Below are positions 8,155 to 16,912 of a stretch of DNA of 17,407 nucleotides, one piece after another; the stretch's first letter is position 1; the number at the start of each line of letters is the position of its first letter. Source of the DNA: an uncultured Pseudomonadota bacterium (GTDB lineage: Bacteria; Pseudomonadota; Gammaproteobacteria; Burkholderiales; Eutrophovitaceae); assembly GCA_913057845.1 (NCBI GenBank), contig CAJXPC010000008.1:1-17407 (forward strand). The letters are read 5' to 3'. The notes beneath the pieces were generated by a model. The model saw only the letters and a list, made by a program, of their open reading frames with translations. It was not told the DNA's origin and did not search any database. Both the position numbers and the translations under genes were made by a program.

Positions 8155-9106
8155 AATGATCAAAACCTTTTTGAAAGTCTTTTTTGAGGCCGCCATTCCC
8201 ATCGCAAACTTCAACACCAACCCCTTGGGTCACACGACCGATTTTAGTGAGCGGCAAACCTAGCTCCGCAGCGATGCTATTTATGCGAAGCATATGCTCT
8301 GCCTTAGCTGTAAATAAGAGTTCATAATCATCACCACCACCGAGAATACTACTCTCAATATCTTGATTAAACCGTCTATTTTTTATTGCCTCATGCACGG
8401 GAATTTCTTCATAATCAATGATGATTTTCACGCCAGATTGGTTCGCGATATGCCCAGCATCAGCGACTAACCCATCGGAAACATCGATCGCAGAATTTGC
8501 AATCCCGATCAACTTTTGACCAAGCTCTATCCGAGGTTGCGGTTCATGCAAACGTCGCAAAAAATCTTGCTCTTCTTCGACAGGAAATGCAAGCACTCCC
8601 TGTTTAATCAAAAGACCAATAGACCCAAGTCCAATCAAACCGGAAACCCAAACGTCATCATCAAGGCAAGCATGATCCCTTCGTAGAGCGGTGTCTGACT
8701 TCACAAATCCAATTGCCGTTAGCGTAACCGACAGGGTGTCCCCTCGAGTGGTGTCCCCGCCAACAAGAGCCACGGAGTGAGATCTAAGCAATGCCTTGAT
8801 GCCATTTGAAAATTGCTCAATCCAGATTTCATCGGAAACAGGCAACGTAAGGGACAAAAGCACATATTTGGGAATCGCTCCCATCGCAGCGAGATCCGAC
8901 AAATTTACTGCGACAGATTTATAGCCAATAGAAAATGGATCATCCGTAGATAAAAAATGAGTGCCACTTACCAGCGTATCCGTAGTAAGCACCAAATCCC
9001 GACCATCACCAATGTCTATTAAGGCGCCATCATCGCCCACACCAAGCCTCACACCATTTGTATCATGATGAAAATACTTGCGGATAATTTCAAATTCGGA
9101 AGCCAA
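8138..9106 (-). CDS. thiL: Thiamine-monophosphate kinase
   Basis: This 322-residue ThiL phosphorylates thiamine monophosphate to thiamine diphosphate with ATP, the last step of the cofactor pathway. It belongs to the PurM/SelD-like ATP-binding superfamily. Visible landmarks are EFEIIRKYF at the N-terminus, GDDGAL (25-30), the TTDTLVSGTHF segment (41-51), the metal- and nucleotide-binding GGDTTRGD (116-123), and DVSDGL (208-213). The start is TTG at 9106, giving MASEFEIIRKYF, which matches the family N-terminus closely. An AGGA lies about 12 bases upstream, within the stop region of a 13-codon upstream reading frame. Association with nusB, rib genes and pgpA is widespread in Proteobacteria. 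Confidence 0.96.
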   Translation of the reverse strand: MASEFEIIRKYFHHDTNGVRLGVGDDGALIDIGDGRDLVLTTDTLVSGTHFLSTDDPFSIGYKSVAVNLSDLAAMGAIPKYVLLSLTLPVSDEIWIEQFSNGIKALLRSHSVALVGGDTTRGDTLSVTLTAIGFVKSDTALRRDHACLDDDVWVSGLIGLGSIGLLIKQGVLAFPVEEEQDFLRRLHEPQPRIELGQKLIGIANSAIDVSDGLVADAGHIANQSGVKIIIDYEEIPVHEAIKNRRFNQDIESSILGGGDDYELLFTAKAEHMLRINSIAAELGLPLTKIGRVTQGVGVEVCDGNGGLKKDFQKGFDHFATRK

Positions 9107-9198
9107 ACTATTGACCGCAGTCCTAAATTAACTCGTTGAGGTTCTTAATAACATCCTCAGACATACCACACCTCTTACCTAAGTATTTTCAGAAAAAT

Positions 9199-9615
9199 TT
9201 AAGATTGAGCTGCACGGCCGCCCTTGAGATATCGATCCAGGACACCGTTAATATATTTATGTCCGTCAGTCCCGCCAAACTGCTTAGCCAACTCAATACA
9301 CTCGTTGATAACGACCTTGAAGGGCACCTCAGAAGACTCAACCAGCTCAACCATAGCAATGAGCAGAATTGCTTTTTCTATCGGTGAAATTTGTGATATT
9401 GGGCGATCAAGACAAGGTCCAATATCTTGGTAATGTCGTAACGAATCCTTAGTCGCAGATTCTAAAAGGCTACGCGTGTAATTGACGTCCGCCTTCGCAT
9501 ATTCTTCCTCGGTTATTAAAACCTCGATGATCTTCTCGACCGCCACTTCATTTACTTGCCAGTGATACAAGCCTTTCACAGCTAATACCCGAGCCAATCG
9601 CCGACTACCTTTCAT
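9199..9615 (-). CDS. nusB: Transcription antitermination factor NusB
   Basis: This 138-residue all-helical NusB binds boxA RNA together with NusE (ribosomal protein S10) to promote rRNA antitermination. Recognition rests on the N-terminal SRRLARVLAVKGLYHWQ, the central ISPIEKAILLIAMVEL helix (around 95-110) and the C-terminal block PFKVVINECIELAKQFGGTDGHKYINGVLDRY, which is the strongest family signature. The length is normal. Its ATG (9613-9615) overlaps the end of ribH by 11 bases, the common ribH-nusB arrangement that implies cotranscription and coupled translation. A 92-base spacer separates it from thiL. Confidence 0.97.
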   Translation of the reverse strand: MKGSRRLARVLAVKGLYHWQVNEVAVEKIIEVLITEEEYAKADVNYTRSLLESATKDSLRHYQDIGPCLDRPISQISPIEKAILLIAMVELVESSEVPFKVVINECIELAKQFGGTDGHKYINGVLDRYLKGGRAAQS

Positions 9616-10075
9616 AAATTAGATCCAGTAGCCGCACCATACCAATGGCCACATCAGCACATTCTTTTGATTTTTGCTCCATACGCTCCGTTGTCTGATT
9701 CATGTTTTCACACGTAAGTATCCCATTGGCAATTGGGATACCTGTGTCCAACTGAACCGTCATAATCCCTTTCGCAGATTCGTTTGAAACCACCTCAAAA
9801 TGGTATGTCTCTCCTCGAATTACCGACCCGAGCGCAATTAACGCATCGAACCTACCCGTTTTTGCCATAGCATCCAAAACGATCGGGATTTCCAGCGCAC
9901 CGGGAACCTCAGCATATGCAATATCGTCAGGGCTAACGCCCAAATTCACTAACTGCTCGCCACAGGCCGAGCGCATCGCTTCCGCAACATCCTTATTGAA
10001 CTGTCCGATGACGATGCCAACCTTTAACCCATCACCATTAACGTCCTCAAGGGGTTGAGTCTCAAATTTTTGCAA
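9605..10075 (-). CDS. ribH: 6,7-dimethyl-8-ribityllumazine synthase
   Basis: Lumazine synthase condenses the RibD product (5-amino-6-ribitylaminouracil) with the four-carbon product of RibB. The 156-residue protein shows KVGIVIGQFN, the EVPGALEIPIVL loop, and the active-site GSVIRGETYHFEVVSNES with the catalytic-type His in HFE. The C-terminal ERMEQKSKECADVA lacks the GNKG string of Bacillus and enteric enzymes but resembles Neisseria/Burkholderia-type RibH, so I read it as a lineage trait and not as damage. The start is TTG at 10075. It is preceded by a strong AAGGAG (10084-10089) at eight-base spacing, and translation from it gives a normal length. It overlaps nusB downstream and lies 57 bases after ribBA. 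Confidence 0.97.
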   Translation of the reverse strand: MQKFETQPLEDVNGDGLKVGIVIGQFNKDVAEAMRSACGEQLVNLGVSPDDIAYAEVPGALEIPIVLDAMAKTGRFDALIALGSVIRGETYHFEVVSNESAKGIMTVQLDTGIPIANGILTCENMNQTTERMEQKSKECADVAIGMVRLLDLIYER

Positions 10076-10083
10076 CTGTCTTA

Positions 10084-10089
10084 CTCCTT
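10084..10089 (-). promoter_or_regulatory. Ribosome-binding site of ribH
   Basis: AAGGAG on the - strand lies eight bases upstream of the TTG at 10075-10073. It is a near-perfect Shine-Dalgarno and settles the non-ATG start of ribH. Confidence 0.8.
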
Positions 10090-10132
10090 ATTATTTCCCG
10101 GGACCACCAGGAGTCAATATTTACCAAACACC

Positions 10133-11230
10133 TTAATCAAATGGTTTTTCCTGATAGCCAACAGTCTCTAGATCAAAGCCAGTCATACTGGGCATTCGCC
10201 TTGGTGTAGCCATCAAGCGCATACGTGCAACGCCAAGATCTTTTAAAATTTGAGCGCCAATCCCATAGTTACGAAGGTCCATTTTTGGGGGCAACTCCTG
10301 AGCTGGTTGCAAATGTCGCAACAACGAATCTCCATCCTCAGTGCGGTGGATGAGTATCAATACACCTTTACCCGCTTGATTGATAGTGGCCAAAGCGTCA
10401 TCAAAGTGCCATGAGTGTATCCGGCTATTCTTATCTAGAAGATCAGCTATGGACAAAGGCTCATGTACTCGAACCAAGACCTCCTCAGAAGATTCGAATG
10501 TTCCTTTAACGAGCGCCAGATGTACTTCTTTTGAAATACGATCACGATAAGCAACCAATTTAAAAGGTCCCGCAACCGTATCAATAGATCGCTCCAATAC
10601 ACGCTCCACCAGCGATTCATGTTGGCCTCGATAAGCAATTAAATCGGCAATCGTACCGATTTTAAGATTGTGGTGACTACTAAATTTTACAAGATCAGGC
10701 AGTCGAGCCATTTCTCCATTTTCTTTTAATATCTCGCAAATCACAGCCGACGGTTGCAATCCTGCCATGAAAGCCAAATCGCAGCCAGCCTCAGTATGCC
10801 CAGCCCTCACAAGGACCCCACCCTTCTCCGCCTTCAAAGGGAAAATATGCCCTGGCTGTACGATATCCATGGGGGATGCGTCAGGAGAAGAGGCCACCTT
10901 GATTGTCCGCGCCCTATCCGCGGCAGAAATTCCAGTAGTGACACCCTCTGATGCTTCAATAGAAGCAGTAAAATTTGTGGCCATACGGGAACCATTGGAG
11001 CCTACCATAGGCATTAAATTTAACTTCCGACACTTTTCCTCAGTTAGGGTCAAACAAATGAGTCCCCTGCCAAATGTGGCCATAAAGTTTACGGCTTCAG
11101 CAGTCACATGCTCCGCGGCCATGACAAGGTCTCCCTCGTTTTCTCGATCTTCCTCATCGACGAGAATAACCATCTTGCCGTTTTTTAAATCATCAATGAT
11201 CTCGGGTATAGAGCTAATGTCAGATGTCAT
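10133..11230 (-). CDS. ribB: 3,4-dihydroxy-2-butanone-4-phosphate synthase with inactive-looking GTP cyclohydrolase II domain
   Basis: The N-terminal domain (about 1-200) is RibB, which makes the four-carbon riboflavin precursor from ribulose 5-phosphate. It has the acidic metal site DEEDRENEGD (25-34), the T(S/T)GISAADRA region (about 98-107) and RAGHTEAGCDLA (142-153), so it should be active. The C-terminal 165 residues align with GTP cyclohydrolase II by the DLRNYGIGAQIL element (318-329). They lack the three zinc cysteines expected in the CLTGD...RCDC region; instead VRVHEPLSIADLL runs straight into NSRIHSWHF. This is the RibBX-like arrangement known in several Proteobacteria, in which a separate RibA supplies the cyclohydrolase. 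The ATG at 11230 overlaps the ribE stop by four bases. Many pipelines would name this gene ribBA. Confidence 0.95.
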   Translation of the reverse strand: MTSDISSIPEIIDDLKNGKMVILVDEEDRENEGDLVMAAEHVTAEAVNFMATFGRGLICLTLTEEKCRKLNLMPMVGSNGSRMATNFTASIEASEGVTTGISAADRARTIKVASSPDASPMDIVQPGHIFPLKAEKGGVLVRAGHTEAGCDLAFMAGLQPSAVICEILKENGEMARLPDLVKFSSHHNLKIGTIADLIAYRGQHESLVERVLERSIDTVAGPFKLVAYRDRISKEVHLALVKGTFESSEEVLVRVHEPLSIADLLDKNSRIHSWHFDDALATINQAGKGVLILIHRTEDGDSLLRHLQPAQELPPKMDLRNYGIGAQILKDLGVARMRLMATPRRMPSMTGFDLETVGYQEKPFD

Positions 11231-11823
11231 AGTGAGTCAGAATTAGTTAAGAGCTTCTCCGCGTAACGCGCCAACATATCAACCTCTAAATTGACAGAAC
11301 TACCGGGTGTAATAAGTTTTAAATTGGTCATGTTGATCGTGTGAGGAACAAGATTAATCAGAACTTTATCTTTTTTATCTTCATTCACGGTCAAACTCAC
11401 ACCATTTACTGTTATGGATCCTTTTTTGACTAGATACCTGTTTAATGCCGACGGAACTGTAACAGTTATCTCCCAATTCCCATCTTTTTCATCAACAACC
11501 TCAATCATCCCAGTCCCATCAACGTGTCCACTTACTAAATGCCCACCAATCAATGAGTTTAGTGTCATGGCACGCTCTAAATTAACGACATCACCCACTA
11601 CAAACCCGGTAACCAGTTTTAGCGTCTCTGGCGACACATCGAAATCAAGCGAGTTTCCACTAAAGCCAACAACGGTCAAACACACGCCGTTAACCGCGAT
11701 GCTGTCACCAATAGAGACGCCATCCATCTTAAAACGGTCGCTAGCTACCACCAAACTTGCGGCCGCCCCAACGGTTTCGCAACGCTTCACAACACCCGTG
11801 CACTCAACAATTCCTGTAAACAT
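11227..11823 (-). CDS. ribE: Riboflavin synthase, alpha chain
   Basis: This 198-residue enzyme dismutates two 6,7-dimethyl-8-ribityllumazine molecules to riboflavin and the pyrimidine precursor. It begins with the invariant MFTGIVE and is built from two similar lumazine-binding barrels. The internal repeat is visible as VNGVCLTV (44-51) and VNGVSLTV (139-146). The linker GGHLVSGHVDGTG (93-105) joins the barrels, and the C-terminal helix ends near ARYAEKLL. Length is typical (about 200). It starts two bases after the ribD stop and overlaps the next gene by four bases (ATGA). In E. coli nomenclature the same enzyme is ribC. Confidence 0.97.
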   Translation of the reverse strand: MFTGIVECTGVVKRCETVGAAASLVVASDRFKMDGVSIGDSIAVNGVCLTVVGFSGNSLDFDVSPETLKLVTGFVVGDVVNLERAMTLNSLIGGHLVSGHVDGTGMIEVVDEKDGNWEITVTVPSALNRYLVKKGSITVNGVSLTVNEDKKDKVLINLVPHTINMTNLKLITPGSSVNLEVDMLARYAEKLLTNSDSL

Positions 11824-11825
11824 AA

Positions 11826-12923
11826 TTAAAATCTAACCGTAACTCTAAAATCCTTACCAAACTTCTTAATATCAATGATCTCTCTCTCTGCGACGTCATC
11901 CATCTTTTCTAGCCCATCAAGAAAGAGCATTCCTCTGCCTTGGGCACCCAAAAACTTCGGTGCATAGTAAATGATCATCTCATCAATTAAATTTCTGCGC
12001 AGTAATGCGCTATGTAAGTTAATACCCGCTTCCACTAAAACCTCATTCATATGCTTATCGGCCAACTCAATTAAGAGCGCCGCTAAATCAACGCGGCCAT
12101 CCGAGTCGGGCAACACCAATACGTTAACCCCTTTATCAACAAAAGGATCTAGCTGCTCCTTATTTGTCACTGCAGTCGCAATGGTTACTCCAGGCATTTT
12201 AAAAAGATTGGCACTCAGGGGACTGCGTAATTGACTGTCCACCACCACCTTTTGAGGTTGTCGACTCGTTTCAATATGGCGGACGGTGAGTCTAGGGTCA
12301 TCCTCTACGACGGTACCCACTCCAGTGAGTACCACACAGGAACGAGCTCTCCACCGATGGGCATCCTCTCTTGCTACCTCTGACGTAATCCACTGACTCT
12401 TACCATTGTCTAAAGCAGTTTTCCCATCAAGTCCGGCCGCGACTTTGACACGAACCCAAGGCTTGCCGGACTCCATCCTTTTAAAAAACCCGATATTTAA
12501 CTCTATCGATTCCTGAGCGAGCAAACCCTCTAACACTGTAATACCGTTCGCCTTGAGTCGCTCGATCCCTTTCCCATTCACCAATGGGTTAGGATCCCTC
12601 GCACTCAATACAACTCGATTTATACCTGCTTTAATGATGGCGTCAACACAAGGGGGTGTTCGCCCCTGATGAGCGCAAGGCTCTAGATTGACATAAAGCG
12701 TTGCGCCTGCAGCATCAGAATCAGCATGTTTCAGTGCTAAGACCTCCGCGTGCGCTTCCCCAGACGAAACATGCCATCCTTCACCAACGATACGTCCATT
12801 CTTAACAATTACACAACCCACTCTTGGGTTAGGTGCCGTCGAGTTCAAGCCTCGAGCCGCTAATTGAAGAGCCTTTGCCATGAAATACTCATCGTCATGC
12901 GCATTGTTTACAACCACACTCAC
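11826..12923 (-). CDS. ribD: Bifunctional pyrimidine deaminase/reductase RibD
   Basis: This 365-residue protein carries out the second and third steps of riboflavin synthesis. The N-terminal cytidine-deaminase-like domain (about 1-145) has the zinc site HAE (58-60) and [11 protein letters not shown] (Cys83 and Cys92). The C-terminal dihydrofolate-reductase-like NADPH-dependent domain starts near [17 protein letters not shown] and ends in a typical strand, DFRVTVRF. The start codon is GTG at 12923, forming a GTGA overlap with the nrdR stop. Use of this GTG gives a normal N-terminus ([16 protein letters not shown] follows within ten residues). The coupling nrdR-ribD is a very common operon pair. 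Confidence 0.97.
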   Translation of the reverse strand: MSVVVNNAHDDEYFMAKALQLAARGLNSTAPNPRVGCVIVKNGRIVGEGWHVSSGEAHAEVLALKHADSDAAGATLYVNLEPCAHQGRTPPCVDAIIKAGINRVVLSARDPNPLVNGKGIERLKANGITVLEGLLAQESIELNIGFFKRMESGKPWVRVKVAAGLDGKTALDNGKSQWITSEVAREDAHRWRARSCVVLTGVGTVVEDDPRLTVRHIETSRQPQKVVVDSQLRSPLSANLFKMPGVTIATAVTNKEQLDPFVDKGVNVLVLPDSDGRVDLAALLIELADKHMNEVLVEAGINLHSALLRRNLIDEMIIYYAPKFLGAQGRGMLFLDGLEKMDDVAEREIIDIKKFGKDFRVTVRF

Positions 12924-13372
12924 GATTTTTGCACTTCCTCGAGGACGTCTCGAAAATCCTCTTCATCTTGGAAGTTTCGATAGACCGAAGCAAAGCGGAT
13001 ATAAGCAACTTTATCCAATTTGCGTAACTCTTCCATCACCAATTCACCTATTCTGCGTGACTCAATCTCCCGTTCTCCGAACGATAACGTTGTTTGGATA
13101 ATCCGGTTTATCGCATCTTCAACTAAATTAGCAGCTACCGGTCGCCTATGGAGCGCACGCGAAAAGCCAGTTCGGATTTTATTTTCATCAAACTCCTCTC
13201 GGCTGCCATTAGATTTAACCAGTTGAGGCATACGTAACTCAACCACTTCATAGGTAGTAAAGCGCTTATCACACGCGACACACCGTCTGCGGCGACGAAT
13301 ACTATCGCCACTTTCAGAAACCCTTGAATCCACAACTTGAGTATCTTCATAACTGCAAAACGGACATTTCAT
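12920..13372 (-). CDS. nrdR: Transcriptional repressor NrdR
   Basis: NrdR is a 150-residue zinc-ribbon/ATP-cone repressor of ribonucleotide reductase genes that senses ATP/dATP. The zinc ribbon has Cys3, Cys6, Cys31 and Cys34 (CPFC and CVAC) with the arginine stretch SIRRRRR between them. The ATP-cone domain follows from [14 protein letters not shown] through [10 protein letters not shown]. The C-terminal [15 protein letters not shown] is a hallmark. The ATG at 13372 begins directly at the zinc ribbon. It sits 31 bases after glyA and overlaps ribD by four bases. I saw no obvious NrdR box inside the window, and no nrd genes are present. Confidence 0.98.
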   Translation of the reverse strand: MKCPFCSYEDTQVVDSRVSESGDSIRRRRRCVACDKRFTTYEVVELRMPQLVKSNGSREEFDENKIRTGFSRALHRRPVAANLVEDAINRIIQTTLSFGEREIESRRIGELVMEELRKLDKVAYIRFASVYRNFQDEEDFRDVLEEVQKS

Positions 13373-13403
13373 ATCTTGGTTCCGTCAGAAAGTGAATCGT
13401 TCA

Positions 13404-14648
13404 TCAACCGTACACAGGATGCCGTTTACATAGCTCCTTAATAGCATCTCTCGCTTTAGATACCACCGAAGTATCATGCGGTTGATCCAGGACATCCGCA
13501 ATCAAATTCGCCGTTTGACATGCCTCTTCGTAACCAAAACCTCTAGTAGTTAAAGCAGGGGAACCAATACGGATACCACTCGTAACAAAAGGAGATTCTG
13601 GATCATTCGGTATTGCGTTTTTATTGACCGTAATATGTGCAGCTCCAAGTACGCTCTCGGCCTCTTTACCTGTAATTTTTTTCCCACGCAAATCAACTAA
13701 AAATAAGTGGCTATCAGTAGCGCCCGAAACAATCCTCAAACCTCGTTCAGACAGAACCTTCACCATGGCCTTCGCATTAATGATTACCTGCTTCTGATAG
13801 GTCACAAACTCTGGGGTCAGAGCCTCCTTGAACGCAACAGCTTTCCCAGCAATAACGTGCATCAAAGGCCCTCCCTGATTCCCAGGAAAAATAGACGAAT
13901 TCACGCGTTTTTCATGTTCTGAACTTGACAAGATCAAACCACCTCTGGGACCTCTTAATGTTTTGTGGGTCGTGGTAGTGACAAAATCTGCAATACCTAC
14001 CGGTGAAGGATAAACACCTGCAGCCACCAGACCAGCATAATGTGCCATATCAACCAAGAAATAGGCGTCAATAGCTTTAGCCACTTCAGCAATTCGAGCC
14101 CAATCAATGAACAATGAATAGGCAGAGGCGCCTGCAACAATCATTTTAGGCTTATGTTTATGCGCCAGCTCCTCAAGTTCGGAATAATTAATAATCTCAT
14201 CTTGATCCAGACCGTAACTCACAAAGTTATAAATCTTACCGCTAAAATTTACAGGTGACCCATGGGTAAGGTGGCCTCCGTCCGCTAGAGACATACCAAG
14301 CACAGTATCACCCGGCTTAAGGACAGACATATAAACGGCAGCATTCGCCTGGCTGCCCGAGTGTGGTTGTACGTTTACCGCAGCCGCACCAAATAATTCT
14401 TTAGCACGACTGATCGCCAACATCTCAACCTGATCAACAAACTCACATCCGCCGTAGTAACGTTTGCCAGGGTAGCCCTCAGCATATTTATTGGTCAACA
14501 AGGACCCCTGAGCTTCTAATACCGCTGGGCTGGTGTAATTTTCAGACGCAATCAGTTCCACATGATCTTCTTGCCTTTGAAACTCAGAGCTCATCGCCCC
14601 CCAAAGCTCCGGATCACTATTTTGAATACAATCTTTATAGCTGAACAT
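13404..14648 (-). CDS. glyA: Serine hydroxymethyltransferase
   Basis: This 414-residue PLP enzyme interconverts serine and glycine while loading tetrahydrofolate with a one-carbon unit. The N-terminal [19 protein letters not shown] block is followed by [22 protein letters not shown] (96-102), [13 protein letters not shown] (199-211) and the PLP lysine in [14 protein letters not shown] (Lys229). Length is as expected (about 415). The start [16 protein letters not shown] aligns with the family. It appears to be the first gene of the leftward cluster. Its promoter should lie in the 162-base spacer shared with divergent cstA, although I could not pick out a convincing -35/-10 pair for it. glyA-nrdR-ribD order is frequent in Betaproteobacteria. 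Confidence 0.98.
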   Translation of the reverse strand: MFSYKDCIQNSDPELWGAMSSEFQRQEDHVELIASENYTSPAVLEAQGSLLTNKYAEGYPGKRYYGGCEFVDQVEMLAISRAKELFGAAAVNVQPHSGSQANAAVYMSVLKPGDTVLGMSLADGGHLTHGSPVNFSGKIYNFVSYGLDQDEIINYSELEELAHKHKPKMIVAGASAYSLFIDWARIAEVAKAIDAYFLVDMAHYAGLVAAGVYPSPVGIADFVTTTTHKTLRGPRGGLILSSSEHEKRVNSSIFPGNQGGPLMHVIAGKAVAFKEALTPEFVTYQKQVIINAKAMVKVLSERGLRIVSGATDSHLFLVDLRGKKITGKEAESVLGAAHITVNKNAIPNDPESPFVTSGIRIGSPALTTRGFGYEEACQTANLIADVLDQPHDTSVVSKARDAIKELCKRHPVYG

Positions 14649-14755
14649 ACGGTTTTAACCACCATTTAAAATACAAGACCGGCAATTTTATCATTGCGCG
14701 CCGCAGCATTCATAAATTCCTTGAATCTGTCAGAATAGCTATTGAAACTCAAAGA

Positions 14756-14784
14756 TTCAAAGTAATCTGCCGAACGATCATAAA
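14756..14784 (+). promoter_or_regulatory. Possible sigma70 promoter for cstA
   Basis: TTCAAA (14756-14761) and CATAAA (14779-14784) each match four of six consensus positions with a 17-base spacer, upstream of the cstA start in an AT-rich stretch. The score is modest and nothing else supports it. The divergent spacer (14649-14810) must also hold the glyA promoter. Confidence 0.3.
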
Positions 14785-14795
14785 TAAAAATATTC

Positions 14796-14802
14796 AGGGG
14801 AG
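14796..14802 (+). promoter_or_regulatory. Ribosome-binding site of cstA
   Basis: AGGGGAG lies eight bases upstream of the ATG at 14811. It is a strong Shine-Dalgarno that fixes the cstA start. Confidence 0.75.
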
Positions 14803-14810
14803 ATAAGGGC

Positions 14811-16895
14811 ATGCCAAAAAGCCTACTTAGTAAATTTATTTGGTTAGGAATCGCAGTCTTGGGCGCGAGTGCCGTCGGTGGCATAGCAATTACTCGTGGC
14901 GAATCAATCAATGCGATCTGGTTCGTCGTTGCCGCTATTTGCACTTATCTCGTCGGATTTCGATTTTATAGCGCATGGATTTGCGCAAAAGTTCTAGTCC
15001 TTGACGAAACGCGCGCAACACCGGCTGAAAGATTGAGTAACGGGCGAGATTTTATTCCTACCAACAAGTGGGTTGTTTTCGGACATCACTTTGCAGCCAT
15101 CTCCGGACCAGGGCCACTCATCGGACCCACACTTGCCATGCAATTTGGTTATCTCCCGGGAACGATCTGGATTCTTGTTGGCGCAGTCCTTGGAGGCTGT
15201 GTACAAGACATGATCATCCTCTTTTGCTCTACCAGACGAGATGGTCGCTCGTTAGGCCAAATGGCTAGAGATGAACTTGGACCGATTGGAGGTTGGGCAG
15301 CCTTACTAGGAACCATGATGATTATGATCATCCTGATTGCCGTTCTGGGTCTGGTGATCGTGAAGGCAATGGCTCATAGCCCCTGGGCAACTGCAACTGT
15401 GCTTGGCACAATTCCAGTTGCAATGTTAGTCGGTATTTATATGAAAGGAATTCGTCCTGGGCGTATACTAGAGGGCACGCTTATTGGAATCGCCCTACTT
15501 TTTGCATGCGTCTTAGGCGGAGGATTGATAGATGCGAATGAATCTATCCGTGGTTTATTTCAATGGAGCAGCGAACAAACAGCATGGTTCGTGATCATTT
15601 ACGGATTCAGCGCCGCTGTTCTACCCATTTGGCTTTTGTTAGCGCCCCGAGACTATTTATCGACATTCCTCAAACTTGGCGTTGTATTTCTTCTCGCGAT
15701 CTCAATTGTTGTGCTCGCCCCTGAAATCAAAATGCCTCACCTCACACAGTTTGCGGAAAACGGCATGGGACCTATTTTTAAAGGTGATTTGTTTCCATTT
15801 GTCTTCATCACGATTGCGTGTGGAGCCATTTCTGGATTCCACTCACTGGTATCTTCAGGAACCACACCCAAGTTGCTCACCAATGAGCGTGATATTCGAA
15901 TGATTGGGTACGGATCAATGGCACTCGAGTCGTTTGTAGCCATCATGGCGGTCGTCGCAGCTTGCGTCTTAGAGCCTGGGGTCTTCTTCGCGATCAATAG
16001 TCCCGCCGGCGTTGTAGGCAGTACTGCTGCCGAGGCCGTGGCAACCATCTCCTCTTGGGGCTTCCCAGTGACTGTTGAGGAAATGGCATCTCTAGCCGCG
16101 GCAATGGGTGAAGACACCTTGCTTGCTCGCACTGGTGGTGCACCATCACTCGCGGTGGGTATGGCAACCATTTTCTCGGGAACTTTTGGTGGCTCAGCTC
16201 TCGCTATGTGGTACCACTTCGCCATCATGTTCGAGGTACTGTTTATCCTCACCACATTGGACGCGGGAACGCGTGTTGGTCGATTTATGCTCCAAGATTT
16301 TGGAAAACACATCTGGAAACCATTTGGAAATGTTTCGTCGTATCCGATGACCATCCTCGCCAGCGCTATATTTGTCTCAGCGTGGGGTTACTTTTTATGG
16401 CAAGGCGTGAAGGACCCACACGGAGGTATTAATATACTTTGGCCTCTGTTTGGCATTTCAAATCAACTTTTAGCAGGGATTGCTCTATGTGTTGCTACGA
16501 GCATCATCATCAAAATGGGTAAGGTGCGGTATGCATGGGTCACGGGCTTACCTCTTGCTTGGCTCACATTCATATGCACATGGGCCGGATGGGAAAAAGT
16601 GTTCAGCTCTAACCCTGCGGTAGGGTTCCTATCCGGAGCTTCAGATATGGCTGAAAAGCTTGCTGCTGGAGCGCTAAGTCCAGAAGTTGCAGCAGTCGCC
16701 CCACAGTTAATCTTTGCAAAACGCATTGATGCGGTATTAGCGATGCTCTTCGCAGTCATTTTATGGATTGTGATCATTGATATGCTCAGGATGAGCTTCA
16801 AGTTTCTCAATGGAGGGAAAGTGCTCCCCCTTTCAGAAACTCCTTACACACGATCGAACCCGAACGCGTCATCAGTGGCCACGGGATTACACTAA
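14811..16895 (+). CDS. cstA: CstA-family carbon-starvation transporter
   Basis: This 694-residue polytopic inner-membrane protein (well over a dozen hydrophobic segments) belongs to the CstA/BtsT family, whose E. coli members import pyruvate and have been linked to peptide use in starvation. The family signature lies near residues 80-150: VVFGHHFAAISGPGPLIGPTLA, GAVLGGCVQDM and STRRDGRSLGQMA. Later conserved segments include GFHSLVSSGTTPK, FSGTFGGSALAMWYHF and TTLDAGTRVGRF. Length is close to E. coli CstA (701). The ATG at 14811 has a strong Shine-Dalgarno, and the first hydrophobic segment begins at once. It is divergent from glyA and is followed after 17 bases by a YbdD-like partner gene. 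Substrate here is inferred, not shown. Confidence 0.95.
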   Translation: MPKSLLSKFIWLGIAVLGASAVGGIAITRGESINAIWFVVAAICTYLVGFRFYSAWICAKVLVLDETRATPAERLSNGRDFIPTNKWVVFGHHFAAISGPGPLIGPTLAMQFGYLPGTIWILVGAVLGGCVQDMIILFCSTRRDGRSLGQMARDELGPIGGWAALLGTMMIMIILIAVLGLVIVKAMAHSPWATATVLGTIPVAMLVGIYMKGIRPGRILEGTLIGIALLFACVLGGGLIDANESIRGLFQWSSEQTAWFVIIYGFSAAVLPIWLLLAPRDYLSTFLKLGVVFLLAISIVVLAPEIKMPHLTQFAENGMGPIFKGDLFPFVFITIACGAISGFHSLVSSGTTPKLLTNERDIRMIGYGSMALESFVAIMAVVAACVLEPGVFFAINSPAGVVGSTAAEAVATISSWGFPVTVEEMASLAAAMGEDTLLARTGGAPSLAVGMATIFSGTFGGSALAMWYHFAIMFEVLFILTTLDAGTRVGRFMLQDFGKHIWKPFGNVSSYPMTILASAIFVSAWGYFLWQGVKDPHGGINILWPLFGISNQLLAGIALCVATSIIIKMGKVRYAWVTGLPLAWLTFICTWAGWEKVFSSNPAVGFLSGASDMAEKLAAGALSPEVAAVAPQLIFAKRIDAVLAMLFAVILWIVIIDMLRMSFKFLNGGKVLPLSETPYTRSNPNASSVATGLH

Positions 16896-16912
16896 AAATT
16901 ACGGATAACTTA

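Noticed and set aside
9605..9700. Apparent loss of the GNKG phosphate-loop string in RibH
   Set aside because: Neisseria- and Burkholderia-type RibH proteins show the same shorter ERxxEK-type sequence with GETYHF, so it is a lineage form and not a defect.
10090..10117. Promoter-like TTGACT-N16-AATAAT on the - strand between ribBA and ribH
   Set aside because: Both boxes match five of six bases, but the predicted start point (about 10083) would fall at or beyond the ribH Shine-Dalgarno and strip it from the transcript, so it is probably chance in an AT-rich stretch.
10767..11246. A 159-codon open frame on the + strand antisense to ribB
   Set aside because: It is a Ser/Thr/Pro-rich shadow of the conserved RibB domain with no ribosome-binding site or recognisable motif.
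14666..14944. A 92-codon open frame on the - strand covering the cstA start and the glyA-cstA spacer
   Set aside because: It lies antisense to the clear cstA N-terminus and its Shine-Dalgarno, has no recognisable family, and reads as the complement of membrane-protein codons.
15737..16354. A 205-codon open frame on the - strand inside cstA
   Set aside because: It is antisense to strongly conserved CstA segments; long shadow frames are common opposite such genes, and its Ala/Thr/Met-rich composition resembles no protein family I know.
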